Assembly (NCBI GenBank): GCA_019426215.1
Contig: CM033401.1
Location: forward strand, 12,963,134 to 13,027,133
Direction of reading: 5' to 3'
DNA length: 64,000 nt
Origin: Buddleja alternifolia
Lineage: Eukaryota; Streptophyta; Magnoliopsida; Lamiales; Scrophulariaceae
Position numbers and translations under genes: made by a program
Part shown: in pieces, positions 34,684 to 46,177 of the stretch
Numbering within the stretch: the stretch's first letter is position 1
Layout: every line of letters begins with the position of its first letter
The notes under the pieces: generated by a model
Seen by the model: only the letters and a program-made list of their open reading frames with translations
Told to the model about the DNA's origin: nothing
Database searches by the model: none

Positions 34684-34988
34684 CCTTTTTTAGTTTTTCT
34701 ACCTCACCCCAATGACTATTCCATCCCCGCATAATTAAGAATGTGTTAAAGTCAATTATTACAGACGCTATAGTGTATGGGTAAGCTACGAAAATTGTTA
34801 AGGGGGTGTCTGATCACTGATGTGTAGTTCGGGGCATAAATTGCAACTTCAAATTGATCTTACCGCTACTTTCTAATGATTGGAAAAGTAAAGATTACGT
34901 TTGCTTAATCCTAAGACTAATCATGTCACAATTTTCTAAAATATTAGGACTAAACAAAAATCACATAAAGTATGATATAAAAATAAAA

Positions 34989-35249
34989 GGTAAAATTAAG
35001 TTTGAATCCCCTTACTTATTGTGTAATTACCAAAAAAATCCCTCATTTATTTAAAATTATCAAAATATCCCCTCAAAAAGTCTATTTGTAAGGTTTGCAG
35101 GGTTAAAACTGTAAGAATGTTTAAATATATAAGGGGTGTAATTTTAAGAAATGTCTTAACATTAGGGGACTTTATATAATTTCCAAAAAAATGAGAATTT
35201 TTTTTTGGTAATTGCACAATAAATGAGAGGATTTGTATGTAATTTTTCC
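34989..35249. mobile_element. 261-bp MULE-like MITE, block A copy 1
   Basis: Imperfect terminal inverted repeats of about 60 bp (GGTAAAATTAAGTTTGAATC / GGAAAAATTACATACAAATC) and a 9-bp target duplication AAAATAAAA (34980-34988 and 35250-35258). The orthologous copy at 45920-46177 shows that the insertion predates the segmental duplication. Confidence 0.85.
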
Positions 35250-35307
35250 AAAATAAAATGAGTCTATCAATGAAAAAAAAATGTAATTTTATTGCGAAGA
35301 AACATAG

Positions 35308-35707
35308 GCTATGTTTGGTTATGTTTTGTGATGGTATTTTGGTGAGAATTATTGGTGAAAAATTTATGGGGACACGTGCGTGTTTGATAAAATTGTGTTT
35401 AGTTTTATTTTGGGAGTTGGTTTTTTGGTATGTTTTTTTGTTAGATAATGTTTGGTTTTGTTTTCAGAGGGAACAAAAGTGACTGTAGCAGTCAAATCAT
35501 GAAGCTTTTGTCTGTTAGAGATAAGAGAGAATAGAGAGCACATAGAGAGAAGTGTAAGGACAAAGTAGGTGTAGATAGATGAAAAATAATTATTATGTTT
35601 TTTTTACCAAAAAAGTAGTGTATTTTTTATCAAATATTTTGTGAACCAAACATGATTTGGTGAGAATTTTGGATCGAACATGATATGAAAACGTAACCAA
35701 ACATTGC
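35308..35707. mobile_element. 400-bp MITE present only in copy 1
   Basis: Ends GCTATGTTTGGTTA and (reverse) GCAATGTTTGGTTA, flanked by CATAG on both sides (35303-35307, 35708-35712). The paralog at about 46225 (AAACATAGCCTTTTCTTC) lacks it. A relative lies inverted at about 48618-49016. With only five matching flank bases the superfamily is uncertain. Confidence 0.85.
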
Positions 35708-36204
35708 CATAGTCTTTCTTCTTGATATTGGTTAGTAACACAATGTTTCTCCTCTCATGTTGGATACGACCACAGTAGAGCATATTGGATCTAACAAAGA
35801 TCATCTTTTCAGATTGATTCACACTTGGAAGAATAATAGCTATTAGTGGAGAAGCCTTTTACACGCACCATGTAGATTCCATTATCATGAGATTCTTTGG
35901 GTGACATTTTATATATGTGGTTAAAATAGTGTCTTTTGTCTTTTACTTTTTTTGTTTGGTTTATTAATTAACTTCTTTATAAGAATCTAGCAAGCTTATA
36001 TGGAGGAATACGAAATACAATAATTACATTTTTTTTCCTTTATAATTTAATTACATTTTTTTTACTATACGCTAGAGTTTATGATATTGTTAGCCACATA
36101 AAATCCTCAATTGGAATAGAGAATTCGGACTGATTGTTAGCTTAAACTTTGGATACACCAAAAGCAACAAACCACAACTTCAAAAACAACAAAAACAAGG
36201 GTCA

Positions 36205-37065
36205 TCAAAAGTATGTTGGTAATTGACTCCATCTTCCTTTAAGAAAAGCTTTGCAAATTCTTTCCCAGTATTTTCTATCAGGTTCTGCTTTCTTTAATTG
36301 CAATTTGGCCTCTTCAGCAAAACCTCTCTGCAATGCACAAAAAGTAAGGAATTAAAAAAATATACAATTTTCAAAAGGATTTTATTTCAGGTAATTTAAC
36401 AAATCAAATTGTTTAAGGTAAAATTTCTTGTCATATGCTTCATATTAGCCCACTGCCGGGAAAATTGAGGTTGAGCTAAATTTTCCCAGTTTTAGTAAGT
36501 GAAATAGTATCATTAGTTTACCTCGATGGAATCATTCGAGACGAGACGATCAATGAGGTTATCGAGAATGTCTTTGGTGTACTCGGGATGTCCTTGAATT
36601 CCCAAAATGTTTTCTCCAAACGCGAACATTTCCACTCCTGTTTTAACAGAATATCCAAGTATTCGAGCTCCCACAGGCACTTCCCAAACCTGTTAAATCA
36701 TACAACAAAATCGAATTTCAATCAAGTGTAAGAAAAATTCACACAAATAAAAACACACACTGAGTGTGAGATTGAACTTAAATCAAGAAGTGGTACCTCA
36801 TCTTGATGGCACTCGATAATTGAAAGAATTGGAGGGATTTCATCCAAACCATCATAAAAGCCATGTGAGTAAAAATCTTCCGTAAGGCTTAATTTTCTAA
36901 TTCCAATATCCCAACCACTATACGATTTCGCAACTTTCCCTCCCAAAGCTCTACACAAGATCTACGAAAAAAGATACATTTCAAGTAAATATGTATTGGT
37001 TAGACTCCAGACAATCACAACGAGGATCATATGGAGTATAACACAAATTATTGTGACCTATCATC

Positions 37066-37098
<33 letters not shown>

Positions 37099-37422
37099 TA
37101 CCTGGTGACCAAAGCAAATGCCAAGAACTTTCTTTTGCATGGCAAACAAAGTTTGGAGTAGAAAGCAAAGTTGAAGAATCCAAGATTCATGGCCATAAGC
37201 ATCAAAAGGGCTTCCACTAACCACAAAACCTTCATAGTTTTGGAGATCTTCGATTTTCGGGAACTCGCCTTCGACTACTCGAAACAAGTCCCATTTTTCT
37301 CCTTCAATATCACCCAATGCATCAACAAAGACATTGAAATATCCACCATAAACTTTCTTCACATATTCGGAGTCATTTGCAGCTAGTAGAAGAGCATATC
37401 TTTTCTCCTCTAGGATCTTCAT
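36205..37422 (-). CDS. GGP-B: gamma-glutamyl peptidase, four exons, intact
   Basis: Paralog of GGP-A with compact introns. Exons 37422-37102, 36961-36797, 36689-36522 and 36327-36205 join in phase 0 to 258 aa. The triad is Cys103 in GICFGHQ, His196 and Glu198 in IQGHPEY; ECHQDE ends exon 2. The C-terminus ends [15 protein letters not shown]. Expected role: cytosolic hydrolysis of the gamma-glutamyl bond of glutathione conjugates. Exon 1 is 101/107 identical to GGP-A in protein, and 191 bp of it is identical in DNA. Exons 2-4 are clearly more diverged (about 78% by eye). The exon-1 donor GTATGT is directly followed by a (TG)n(TA)n microsatellite (37060-37099), a length-variable sequence next to a splice site. 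A terminal-inverted-repeat element begins about 190 bp upstream of the ATG. Confidence 0.93.
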
Positions 37423-37525
37423 TCTTTCCTTGAGTGGAAACTTGTAAGTTGCTAAGAGGGTTAATTTTCAAGGGTGGAGAGGATTTATTGTTGGGAGTTT
37501 TTGCCATTGGAAGGGCATATAAACC

Positions 37526-37534
37526 CTTTTTATA
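37526..37534 (-). promoter_or_regulatory. TATA box of GGP-B
   Basis: TATAAAAAG on the minus strand, about 104 bases upstream of the ATG at 37422; the spacing matches GGP-A. Confidence 0.65.
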
Positions 37535-37615
37535 GGAGGAGAAAGATGATAAATAGATGAAACTTTTGCCTAACTTGAATGGAAAGTGTCTCGTTTGTAA
37601 TGTTTTAACTATATT

Positions 37616-38568
37616 AAGGGTAATTGCAGTTTACCCCTTGAACTATAGGCTTTGTAACACTTACCCCTGAACTATACATGTAAACATCACTCTTCCCCAG
37701 ATGATATTCATTCAGTCCTGGGACTCGGGATTTCGGGTGATCTACACCATTTATGGGGTGCCTCCATGTGTAAATCCATATGAATGGTGTAGATCATCCT
37801 GAAACCCCAAGTCTCGAGACTTACCATTTTCCCTCTTCCCCCTCAACTTAACAGCCGTTACATGGTGGATCAAAATTATCATAAGTTTTTAGAAAATGGT
37901 GGATCTATTACTTTTAGTTGTTTCTTGCAAGTTTTGAGTCCAAAATCCTCTGTACATTTACAGTATAATCTTGTGCAAGTTTTGAATTTAGGGGGGAGAA
38001 AATAAAGGCTTGCAAATGTTTACGTCCGATTTCCACTTAAACACTGCCAACAAATCTGTAAAAACGATATTAAATATATATAAACATAAAAATATTAGAA
38101 ATTTTCAGATTCACATAAATTTAAAGTTAGATCACGTACACGCTCATTACGATTGTACAAATACACGAATAAGAGAAAGGAAAATAAAAAAGAGAAACAC
38201 GCATGCATGTTGCAAAAACTTTTAATACAATAAATAATTCAAGAAATGTCCAATATAATAAAAGCTAAAATCCGCAAGAGTGATCCAACACATTATTATA
38301 TCATGATTACGAACTTTTGATGAAATTCCATAAAGGAATTTTGGTGCAGAATTTCAGCAAGGTGAAGCAGCAAATGTCTAGTGGATTTTGGGTTGTTGGC
38401 ATGAGAATTTGATCCAATATGCAACATACAATAAATATCTTACTCTGGATGATTTAAAACGGTACTTTGGACGCTAGATAATTTGAGGGTGTAATATGAT
38501 GCTTTCTTAGTTCATGGGGGTAAGTGTTACGTAACCTTAGTTGAGGGTGCTAAATTAAATTTTACTCT
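37616..38568. mobile_element. ~950-bp TIR element upstream of GGP-B
   Basis: The left end (GGGTAATTGCAGTTTACCCC, then TTGAACTAT) and the right end read in reverse (AGAGTAAAATTTAATTTAGC, then ACCCTCAAC) form an imperfect terminal inverted repeat. Further paired blocks are AACACTTACCCC / GGGGGTAAGTGTTA. No target duplication was seen. Only its right part survives in the second duplication copy (46339 onward). Confidence 0.65.
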
Positions 38569-39336
38569 TCTATTAGAACTTAATTGATTACTTCGAGTAA
38601 TCAACTCGTTTGGTATAGATTCTATCTTTTTAATTTTTGAATAGCTGTTATGATAGAAAATCCACGCGGTTTCATATCTATATTTTAAAGTGGAGAAAGG
38701 AATTCAATAAATTGTCATTTCCTTGATTCTTCCTTAATCCTTAGTGATTAATTTATTATTTGGTTTAAATCTCCACTCAACCGTGAGTTGTTAAGTCTGA
38801 CTTATAAGCCACTGATCAGGCCTAGCTCTACTAGCAAAGTTGGGACACCAAGATATTAGAAATCTTAGGTTGTACTCTTATCGATACTGTGTGGTACTTT
38901 TCTCTACTTCCATAATAAATCTTAATTGGTTGTAATAATTGTCGTAATAATTGTCAGTTGATTTTAAGTTGTTTGATTTGATAATCATAAATATAACCAG
39001 TTCTCTAAAAAAAAATCTGACTTATAAAATTAGTATGTCCAAAATCTTGATAATGATCACACCTTTCTTATCTTTTTATAAAATTATTCATTTCAGCTCA
39101 GTCAAAAATTACATGCTGAAAGCAATACAGTAACTCCAATAAAAGGAATTAACAGCATTAATGTAATTACAATAACCATGCAAGCGAGAAAATTCCTAAA
39201 TTCTAATACTAGAAAGAAAAAAAAACATATTATTAGTAGAATCACAACAAATAGCAACTAAAATAAAGTAAATCAAAGACTCGACAAAAGCGCTTGTATC
39301 TCAATGTTGTTAGATCAGGGCTGAAAAACGAATCAA
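38001..39336. repeat. Segmental duplication, block B copy 1
   Basis: Matches 46339-48244 (copy 2) with very few differences; for example 38951-39133 and 47859-48041 are identical. Copy 2 has a SINE and a MITE that are absent here. Homology ends in the first 25 bases of a hAT-type MITE (CAGGGCTGAAAAACGAATCA) that is truncated in this copy. Confidence 0.92.
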
Positions 39337-40047
39337 TTTTCTAATTATTTTTTATTTAATTTTCTAATTATTTTTTATTTAATTTTTAAGAATCTAGAAA
39401 ATTACTAAAAAAAACAGAAAAAATCCAATAAAATGAAAAGAAAAACTTGAAACACGACAATATTTAATGATTTTTTTATTTAAAGTTTTTTGGATTTTTT
39501 TGAAAAGACTTGAAAAAATTGAAATTCGAAAAAATACGATTTTTTTCGGATTTCAATTTTTAAAAACTTTTAATGACTTTTTTCAATTTTTAATGAATTT
39601 TTTCAATTTCTGAAATTTTTAAATGAATGTTTTCAATTTTTTAAATTTTTAATGAATTTTTCCAATTTTTTAATGATTGTTTTCGGTTTTTTCAATTTTT
39701 AGTGATTTTTTTCATTTTTAAAATTATTAAATGATTTTTGTCAATTTTTGAAATTTTTAATGATTTGTTTCAATTTTGAAATTAAAATTTTCGATTTTTT
39801 AATGAATATCCCCCCCCCCCCCCCCCCCCCCAAATCAGCTTTTCCCCCTAATTTTTTCCCAAATCAGCAATTTTCCCTCCATTTGCAATTTATCCCCAAA
39901 TTAAGATGCAATTTACCCCCAAATCAACTGAAAGGACCAAAGTTAAAACAAATGTCAAGATAACAGACTAATTTTGTAAGGTGTCAAGTTAACGGACTAA
40001 AACGCAAAGAAGGCCAACTTAGCGGACTAAAAAAATAATTTTCCCTA
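39337..40047. other. AT-rich repetitive filler with a 22-base C tract
   Basis: Degenerate TTTTTCAATTTTTAATGA-type repeats to about 39800, then a C22 tract at 39810-39831, then CCAAATCAGC-rich sequence ending near GACTAAAA. No gene. It lies exactly between duplication copies 1 and 2. Confidence 0.6.
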
Positions 40048-40237
40048 GAGTTGGTCACATGACAATATAATCACATGGCCGTTAAATCCTAACTTTTAAA
40101 TTGCATTTTAGTCTACATGAATTACAAACCTTACGTAAAACTCCGTAAATAAAACTTTGAAGCACTTACCCTCTGAACTATACATTAATGCAGTTAGCAT
40201 CTTTCATATATAAATTGTGAATTATCGTCAGTACTCC

Positions 40238-40278
<41 letters not shown>

Positions 40279-40494
40279 CCTGTTTTAGTTTTTCCACCTC
40301 ACCCCAATGACTATTCATCCCCGGATAATTAAGATTAAAGCATTAAAGTCAATTATTACAGATGCTATAGAAAGGGTCGGTGTTTTTTAGTGTATGGGTG
40401 TAGTTCAGGGCATAAATTGCAACTTCAAATTGATCTTACCGTTACTTTCTAATGGTTGAAAAAGTAAAGATTAAATTTGTTTAACCTTAAGACT

Positions 40495-42195
40495 TGTTGG
40501 TCCCAAGTGGCATACGAAAAGGTCTAGAAGGGGGGGGGGGGGTTGAATAGACCCTGAAATTTTTTTCGACTTCAAAAAGTTTCGTATTAAAATTTAAGTT
40601 TAGACGCTTGACTGAAGCGTCTACTTTGAAACTTAGGCACTTGGTGAAGCGTCTCTTTTGAAGACTTGATTTTTAGAAAGTTAACTTAGACTTCAAGATT
40701 TGAATACTATAACCAAATACGATTAAGCGTTCACTTCTTTTGATCAGTGTTAGCATAGCGGAATTGATTTTATAGTCTTCTCTTTGAAATATTTTAGCGT
40801 CAATTTAAACGATACTTAGTTGCTTGGTTTTTTATTGTGTTTCACTTAATCAATTTATGCAATGATGAATAATAAGAGGATTGACTGTAAAGTAAAAAAC
40901 ACAAAGTTTGTAAGGTTCGTTGGGTGATGTAATCTCAACTACGTCCTTCTTCTCCTTTAACATTCGGAGGCAATCCACTAAAATGATTCTCAAAGAATCA
41001 CACAGAATCTTCTACAAATTATGGAGAGAGGTGAAGATGATCTCGAGCTTCTTGATCACACAGATTTCAGCTCCAATAAAGATCTTCTCCAAGATGGCCT
41101 TGAGCTCCTTGATCACACAGACTTCAGCTCCAATAAAGACCTTTCTTCAACAAGCTTCTCTTATTCAAAAATACTGTCTGTGGAAGTCAACAATCTTTCT
41201 CACTCAGATGAAAGGTGTTGAGGGTTTATTGTAACAGGTTTGTTTGATGTTGGGAAGTTCAAAGAACTTAGGATATCTCAATAAGAATTTAGGTTTCTTC
41301 TTTGGAAGAGGTTTGAGATATCTAGTGACTGTCTGAAATGTATTTGAGAAGCTTGATTGATTTTAGCTATGGAGTTTGCAAGCTTTTCTCTCAAATTATT
41401 TCAGCAAAGTTTCTCTCTCTTCTTACTCTATGGATTTGCTGGAGGGTACTATTTATAGATATTCTTGGGATTTGTCCATTGGACACAATCAGGCGCGTGT
41501 CTCTCACGTAGTGCGTCAAATAGTCCCTTTTTGACATTCCTCCATTTCTACTGGTTTCGATTGGACAGGAGCAGACTTGAACTCTAAAAAGCTGACAGTC
41601 AAGTCAAAAGGCGGCTTGTCCACAAGTCATACTGTCTTGTCACATTTAATGCACTTATCGAGCATTTAATGCGTTTTGAATTTATTTCCCGTTGAAAATA
41701 AATGTCCATTGGTGATTGCATTTAAGTCCTTGATAACTTGGGTTTAATACTTCAGGTGAATCTGAAAACTGGACGCTTGAATCAGCTCATGTTGAGCGCT
41801 TGAACCAGCTCATGCTGAGCGCTTGAACTAACTTGAATCAAACGCTTGAACCAGCTCATGCTGAGAGCTTGAACCAACTTGGACGCTTGGGCCAAAAATC
41901 CTAAAATAGTATTTTAGCGTTTGACAGACGCTCAAAGCAAATCTTTATCTTCTCTTGACTTCAGACGCTGATCTTCAACTTCATCCTTGATAGACTCGCT
42001 CAGAATTCTATCAGTGACTTGGTATTAAATACTTAGTCTAAAATCTATAAAGATAAAAATTACAAGCCTAACAAAATAAGTAAACTTTCAAACGCTTATA
42101 CAATATTTCTATGAAAGCATGAATTTACATTTTTGGGGTCTAACATAAAATCCTATCTTGTCATCATCAAAACATCTAACAGGAAATTCCTTACA
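40495..42195 (-). repeat. 3' LTR (1701 bp) of the gag-only element
   Basis: Starts TGTTGGTCCC and ends TTCCTTACA on the plus strand. Contains a G tract of about 13 at 40529-40541 (only five G in the partner), a doubled 57-bp segment (GATCACACAGA-TTCAGCTCC) near 41040-41150, and a TTGAACCAGCTCATGCTGAG minisatellite near 41775-41880. TATA on the minus strand at 41451-41457. Confidence 0.9.
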
Positions 42196-42759
42196 ATTTT
42201 CCCTTTTTTGATGATGTCAAGACCTTAACTCTTATAACTCATTTATAGTTTAAGAGTTCAAAGAAAAACCCAAAAATAATATAAGTTAGCGTTAGAAAGT
42301 GAGATAAAGTACCTAATATTAGATTAGCTTCAACAAGATGTTTCAGCGATAAATCATTCATTTATGTATGTGGAATTGAAAGCGTATATAATTTACACTG
42401 AAACGATGAATACCTGCCTTTTCTTTCTCTTTCTTTCTTTTTAAACTGCTTTTCTTTCTCTTTTTCCCCCTTCTTGGCATCATCAAGGGAAGACTCCAGT
42501 TCAAGCGATACTCACTTAGAGGAGGAGGACCCGTTGGTGTGGAGAAAAATGCGACCACTTCTATCGACTGCTCAATGTCCACCGTCGTATCCACGTCTGG
42601 ACGTACAGTGTAAAACAATCCTCTAGCGATTTCCATGGTCACATCCACGTCTGGACGGACAGTAAAAAATCTCTAGCGATTTCCACCACCATTGATACCA
42701 CTTGTAGATATCACTTTTTGATACCACTTGTTGGTAAATCAACATCCAACTATGTCTGT

Positions 42760-43215
42760 CTCTAGTTCTCTAGTTATTATTTTTTAAAAAAAAAATTATG
42801 CATGAATTTTATAAAAGTTTCTATTAAGTGTTGAAGGGAATGTGTTCGACGATTAACATATACCACTTATTGTAATGGTATCACTTGTTGTAAGATTTAT
42901 ATTGACGCTTGAAACTAAATCTTTTTATGTTTGATCATCCAACATATCATGCACAAATAATAATAAGCGTTGATGATCTATACATATGAAAATTATTTTT
43001 GATCATTGACGCTTACATACATGTTCAAGTACAATTTTAAAGTTCACCCTAAATTTGATAACTTGTAACATTTTTTAAAACGCTTTTAGATAATATAATA
43101 AAGTGAATTCCCCCTACATTGTATGTATGATGAAAATGTGATGCATAATGATTAAGCGTTTAAATCATTCATACCTCGTCTTGGGATGAAGAACAGGATT
43201 TTCTCTTTTCATATC
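42760..43215. other. Non-coding interior of the gag-only element
   Basis: No open frame. Short AAGCGTT and GACGCTT motifs recur, as in the LTRs. The adjacent 96-codon frame at 42358-42648 has no recognisable motif. Confidence 0.5.
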
Positions 43216-44012
43216 TTAGAAATTTTTGAATTTCTTGACCAATAAATCCATTTCCTTTTCCTCACTCGATTCTGTTGCTTCCGCCTTACTGATTGATTTT
43301 CCCTTATTCTTGATAGTAGCGATTAATACTCTGAAATCAGTCGAGGTTTCGCTGAGTGCACCCAATTCAAATTCAAAAGTTCTTAGATCCAAAAACACAT
43401 TCTCTGGAGTTAGAATCTCCAACATCTGTGATTCTCTCATAGCAGTTGTCTTCATCAAAAATCTACTGAGAAGACTTGTGAAAATCTTGTTGACCATTTC
43501 TTTGTTGGTCAACTCCATGTGTAGTGACGCTAACTCTGTAATGAGCGAAGTGAATTTCGCGTCTAATTGTTCTAGCATCTCATTGGGCTACATCTTATAA
43601 CCATTAATCTTTCCTTGGCAATAGAAATCTTGTTTTCCTTGATTTGTGCTGAGTCACCACATATTATAGCCAACTTATCCCATATTTCCTTAGTCGTATT
43701 ACATGACTTGACCTTGTTGAATAAGTTGTCATTGTCACCTATGGCTGTATATAGAGCGTTTCTCCCAACATTGTCCAAATTAGCTCTTCGACACTCATCT
43801 GGGGACCATTCATGTTTAGGTTTCTCTACATAATCGTCAAGTGTTGCTTCTGTAGCTCCAGGCGCTCTGGTGATGACTTTGAGAATTTGAATCGGACCAT
43901 CTGAAATGATATCACACATTTCATCATCACACGAACACAAATACGTAAACGCTTTGACCTTCCATGAGTCATAATTTGACTCGGTCAACTTAGGAACTCT
44001 AGCGAATACCAT
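43216..44012 (-). pseudogene. Broken gag of the non-autonomous LTR element
   Basis: The N-terminal part (44012-43572) has copia-gag features: LTESNYDSWKVKAFTYL near the start and NALYTAIGDNDNLFNKVKSC followed by KEIWDKLAI, the UBN2-type core. A frameshift close to 43575-43600 moves the continuation (LEQLDAKFTSLITELASL, SRFLMKTTAMRESQ, then a charged SEEKEMDLLVKKF) to another frame. No CCHC knuckle is seen. It is thus not translatable as one protein. Confidence 0.75.
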
Positions 44013-44096
44013 GGAATTTTTTTTTTAAAGCAACTAAATTTTAAAGGGATTTGAACAAGCAGTATGCTTGAAAATTCAAAAATTTCAACTTCAACT

Positions 44097-44108
44097 GCTC
44101 TGATACCA
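44097..44108 (-). other. tRNA-Met(i) primer-binding site of the gag-only element
   Basis: GCTCTGATACCA (TGGTATCAGAGC on the minus strand), two bases inside the 5' LTR. Confidence 0.9.
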
Positions 44109-44110
44109 CT

Positions 44111-45843
44111 TGTTGGTCCCAAGTGCCATGCGAAAGGGTCTAGAAGAGGGGGTTGAATAGACTCTGAAGTCCTTTTCAACTTCAAAAAGTTTCCTATTAA
44201 AATTTAAGTTTAGAAGCTTGAGATAACAGACGCTTGACTGAAGCGTCTACTTTGAAACTTAGGCGCTTGGTGAAGCGTCTCTTTTGAAGACTTGATTTTT
44301 AGAAAGTTAACTGAAACTTCAAGATTTGAAAACTATAAACAAGTAGGTTTAAGCATTCACTTCTTTTGATTAGTGTTAGCACAGCGGAATTGATTTTATA
44401 GTCTTCTCTTTGAAATATTTTAGCGTCAATTTAAACGATACTTAGTTGTGTGGTTTTTTATTGTGTTTTACGTAATCAATTTATGCAATGATGAATAATA
44501 AGAGGATTGACTATAAAGTAAAAGGCACAAAGTTTGTAAGGTTCGTTGGGTGATGTAATCCCAACTATGTCCTTCTTCTCTTTTAACACTCGGAGGCAAT
44601 CCACTAAAATGATTCTCAAAGAATCACACAGAATCTTCTACAAATTAGGGAGAGAGGTGAAGACGATCTCGAGCTCCATGATCACACAGATTTGAGCTCC
44701 AATAAAGATCTTCTCCAAGATGGCCTTGAGCTCCTTGATCACATAGACTTCAGCTCCAATAAAGAGCTTTCTTCAACAAGCTTCTCTTACTCAAAAATAC
44801 TGCCTGTGGAAGTCAACAATCTTTCTCACTCAGATGAAAGGTGTTGAGGGTTTATTGTAACAGGTTTGTTTGATGTTGGGAAGTTCAAACAATTTGGGAT
44901 ATCTCAATAAGAATTTAGGTTTCTTCTTTGGAAGAGGTTTGAGATATCTGGTGACTATCTGGAATGTATTTGAGAAACTTGATGGATTTTAGCTATGAAG
45001 TTTGCAAGCTTTTTTCTCAAATTATTTCAGCAAAGTTTCTCTCTCTTCTTCCTCTAAGGATTTGCTGGAGGTACTATTTATAGATATTCTTGGAATTTGT
45101 CTGTTGAACACAATCAGGTGTGTGTCTCTCACGCAGTGCGTCAAATAGTCTCTTTCTGACATTCCTCAATTTCTGCTGGTTCCGATTGGACAGGAGCAGA
45201 ATTGAACTCTGAAAAGCTGACAGTCTAGTCAAAAGGTGATTTGTCCACAAATCATACTGTCTTGTCACATTTAATGCACTTATCAAGCATTTAATGCGTT
45301 TTGAATCTATTTTTCGTTGGAAATAAATGTCCGTTGGTGATTGCATTTAAGTCCTTGATAACTTGGGTTTAATACTTCCGGTGAAACTGAAAACTGGACG
45401 CTTGAATCAGCTCATGCTGAGCGCTTGAAACAACTTGAATCAGACGCTTGAACCAGCTCATGCTGAGCGCTTGAACCAACTTGAATCAGACGCTTGAACC
45501 AGCTCATGCTGAGAGCTTGAACCAACTTGGACACTTGGGCCAAAAATTCTGAAATAGTCTTTTAGCGTTTGATAGACGCTCAAAGGAAATCTTTATCTTC
45601 TCTTGACTTCAGACGCTGATCTTCAACTTCATCCTTGATAGACTCACTCAGAATTCTATCATTGACTTGGTATTAAATACTTAGTCTAAAATCTATAAAG
45701 ATAAAAATTGCAAGTCTGACAAAATAAGTAAACTTTCAAACGCTTATACAATATTTCTATGAAAGCATGAACTTATATTTTTGGGGTCTAACATAAAATC
45801 CTATCTTGTCATTATCAAAACATCTAACATGAAATTCCTAACA
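44111..45843 (-). repeat. 5' LTR (1733 bp) of the gag-only element
   Basis: Partner of 40495-42195, longer mainly through one extra unit of the GCTCATGCTGAGCGCTTGAA minisatellite (about 45405-45525). Minus-strand TATA box TATAAAT at 45076-45082 is the likely promoter. Reversed, it ends CCAACA beside the primer site. Confidence 0.9.
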
Positions 45844-45919
45844 AGACTAATCATGTCACAATTTTCTAAAATATTAGGACTAAACAAAAAATCACGTAAA
45901 GTACGATATAAAAATAAAA

Positions 45920-46177
45920 AGAAAAATTAAGTTTGGATCCCCTTACTTATTGTGTAATTACTGAAAACTCCCTCATTGATTTAAAATTATCAAAACATCC
46001 CCTCAACGAGTATATTTGTAAGGTTTACAGATGTAAAACTGTAAGAATGTTTAAATAAACAAGAGGTGTAATTTTAAGAAATGTCTTAACATGAGGGGAC
46101 TTTATATAATTTTCAAAAAATTGAGAATTTTTTTGATAATTACACAATAAATGAGAGGATTTGTGTGTAATTTCCCC
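45920..46177. mobile_element. MULE-like MITE, block A copy 2
   Basis: Orthologous to 34989-35249, with the same inverted ends in slightly decayed form. Confidence 0.8.

Larger units (their letters stand above)
33405..35805. repeat. Segmental duplication, block A copy 1
   Basis: Matches 40048-46329 (copy 2) once the insertions unique to each copy are removed: the solo LTR and a 400-bp MITE here, a gag-only LTR element there. Both copies share an (ATT)n microsatellite (34645-34681 and 40231-40276) and a 261-bp MULE-like MITE. By eye they differ by several percent. Homology stops at ...AAAGATCATC at 35805. Confidence 0.9.
40495..45843 (-). mobile_element. Gag-only non-autonomous LTR retrotransposon
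   Basis: Long LTRs (40495-42195 and 44111-45843), 5-bp target duplication AGACT (40490-40494 and 45844-45848), tRNA-Met primer site at 44097-44108, and polypurine AAAAAAGGGAAAAT next to the 3' LTR at 42196-42209. The 1.9-kb interior encodes only a broken gag; no protease, integrase or RT is present. The minus-strand element inserted into block A after the segmental duplication, as copy 1 (near 34915) is uninterrupted. Confidence 0.93.

Noticed and set aside
38951..39133. 60-codon frame repeated exactly at 47859-48041 as a conserved small protein
   Set aside because: Identity is explained by the block B duplication, since flanking non-coding DNA is equally conserved.
39810..39831. C22 tract (and G tracts at 40529, 57497, 57565) as a regulatory quadruplex
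   Set aside because: Single uninterrupted homopolymers next to decayed repeats; slippage or assembly error is more likely than function.
40920..41234. 104-codon frame with repeated ELLDHTDFSSNKDL-type segment (overlapping frame 41021-41221)
   Set aside because: It lies inside an LTR and comes from a 57-bp internal duplication; the partner LTR carries changes and it is probably leader RNA.
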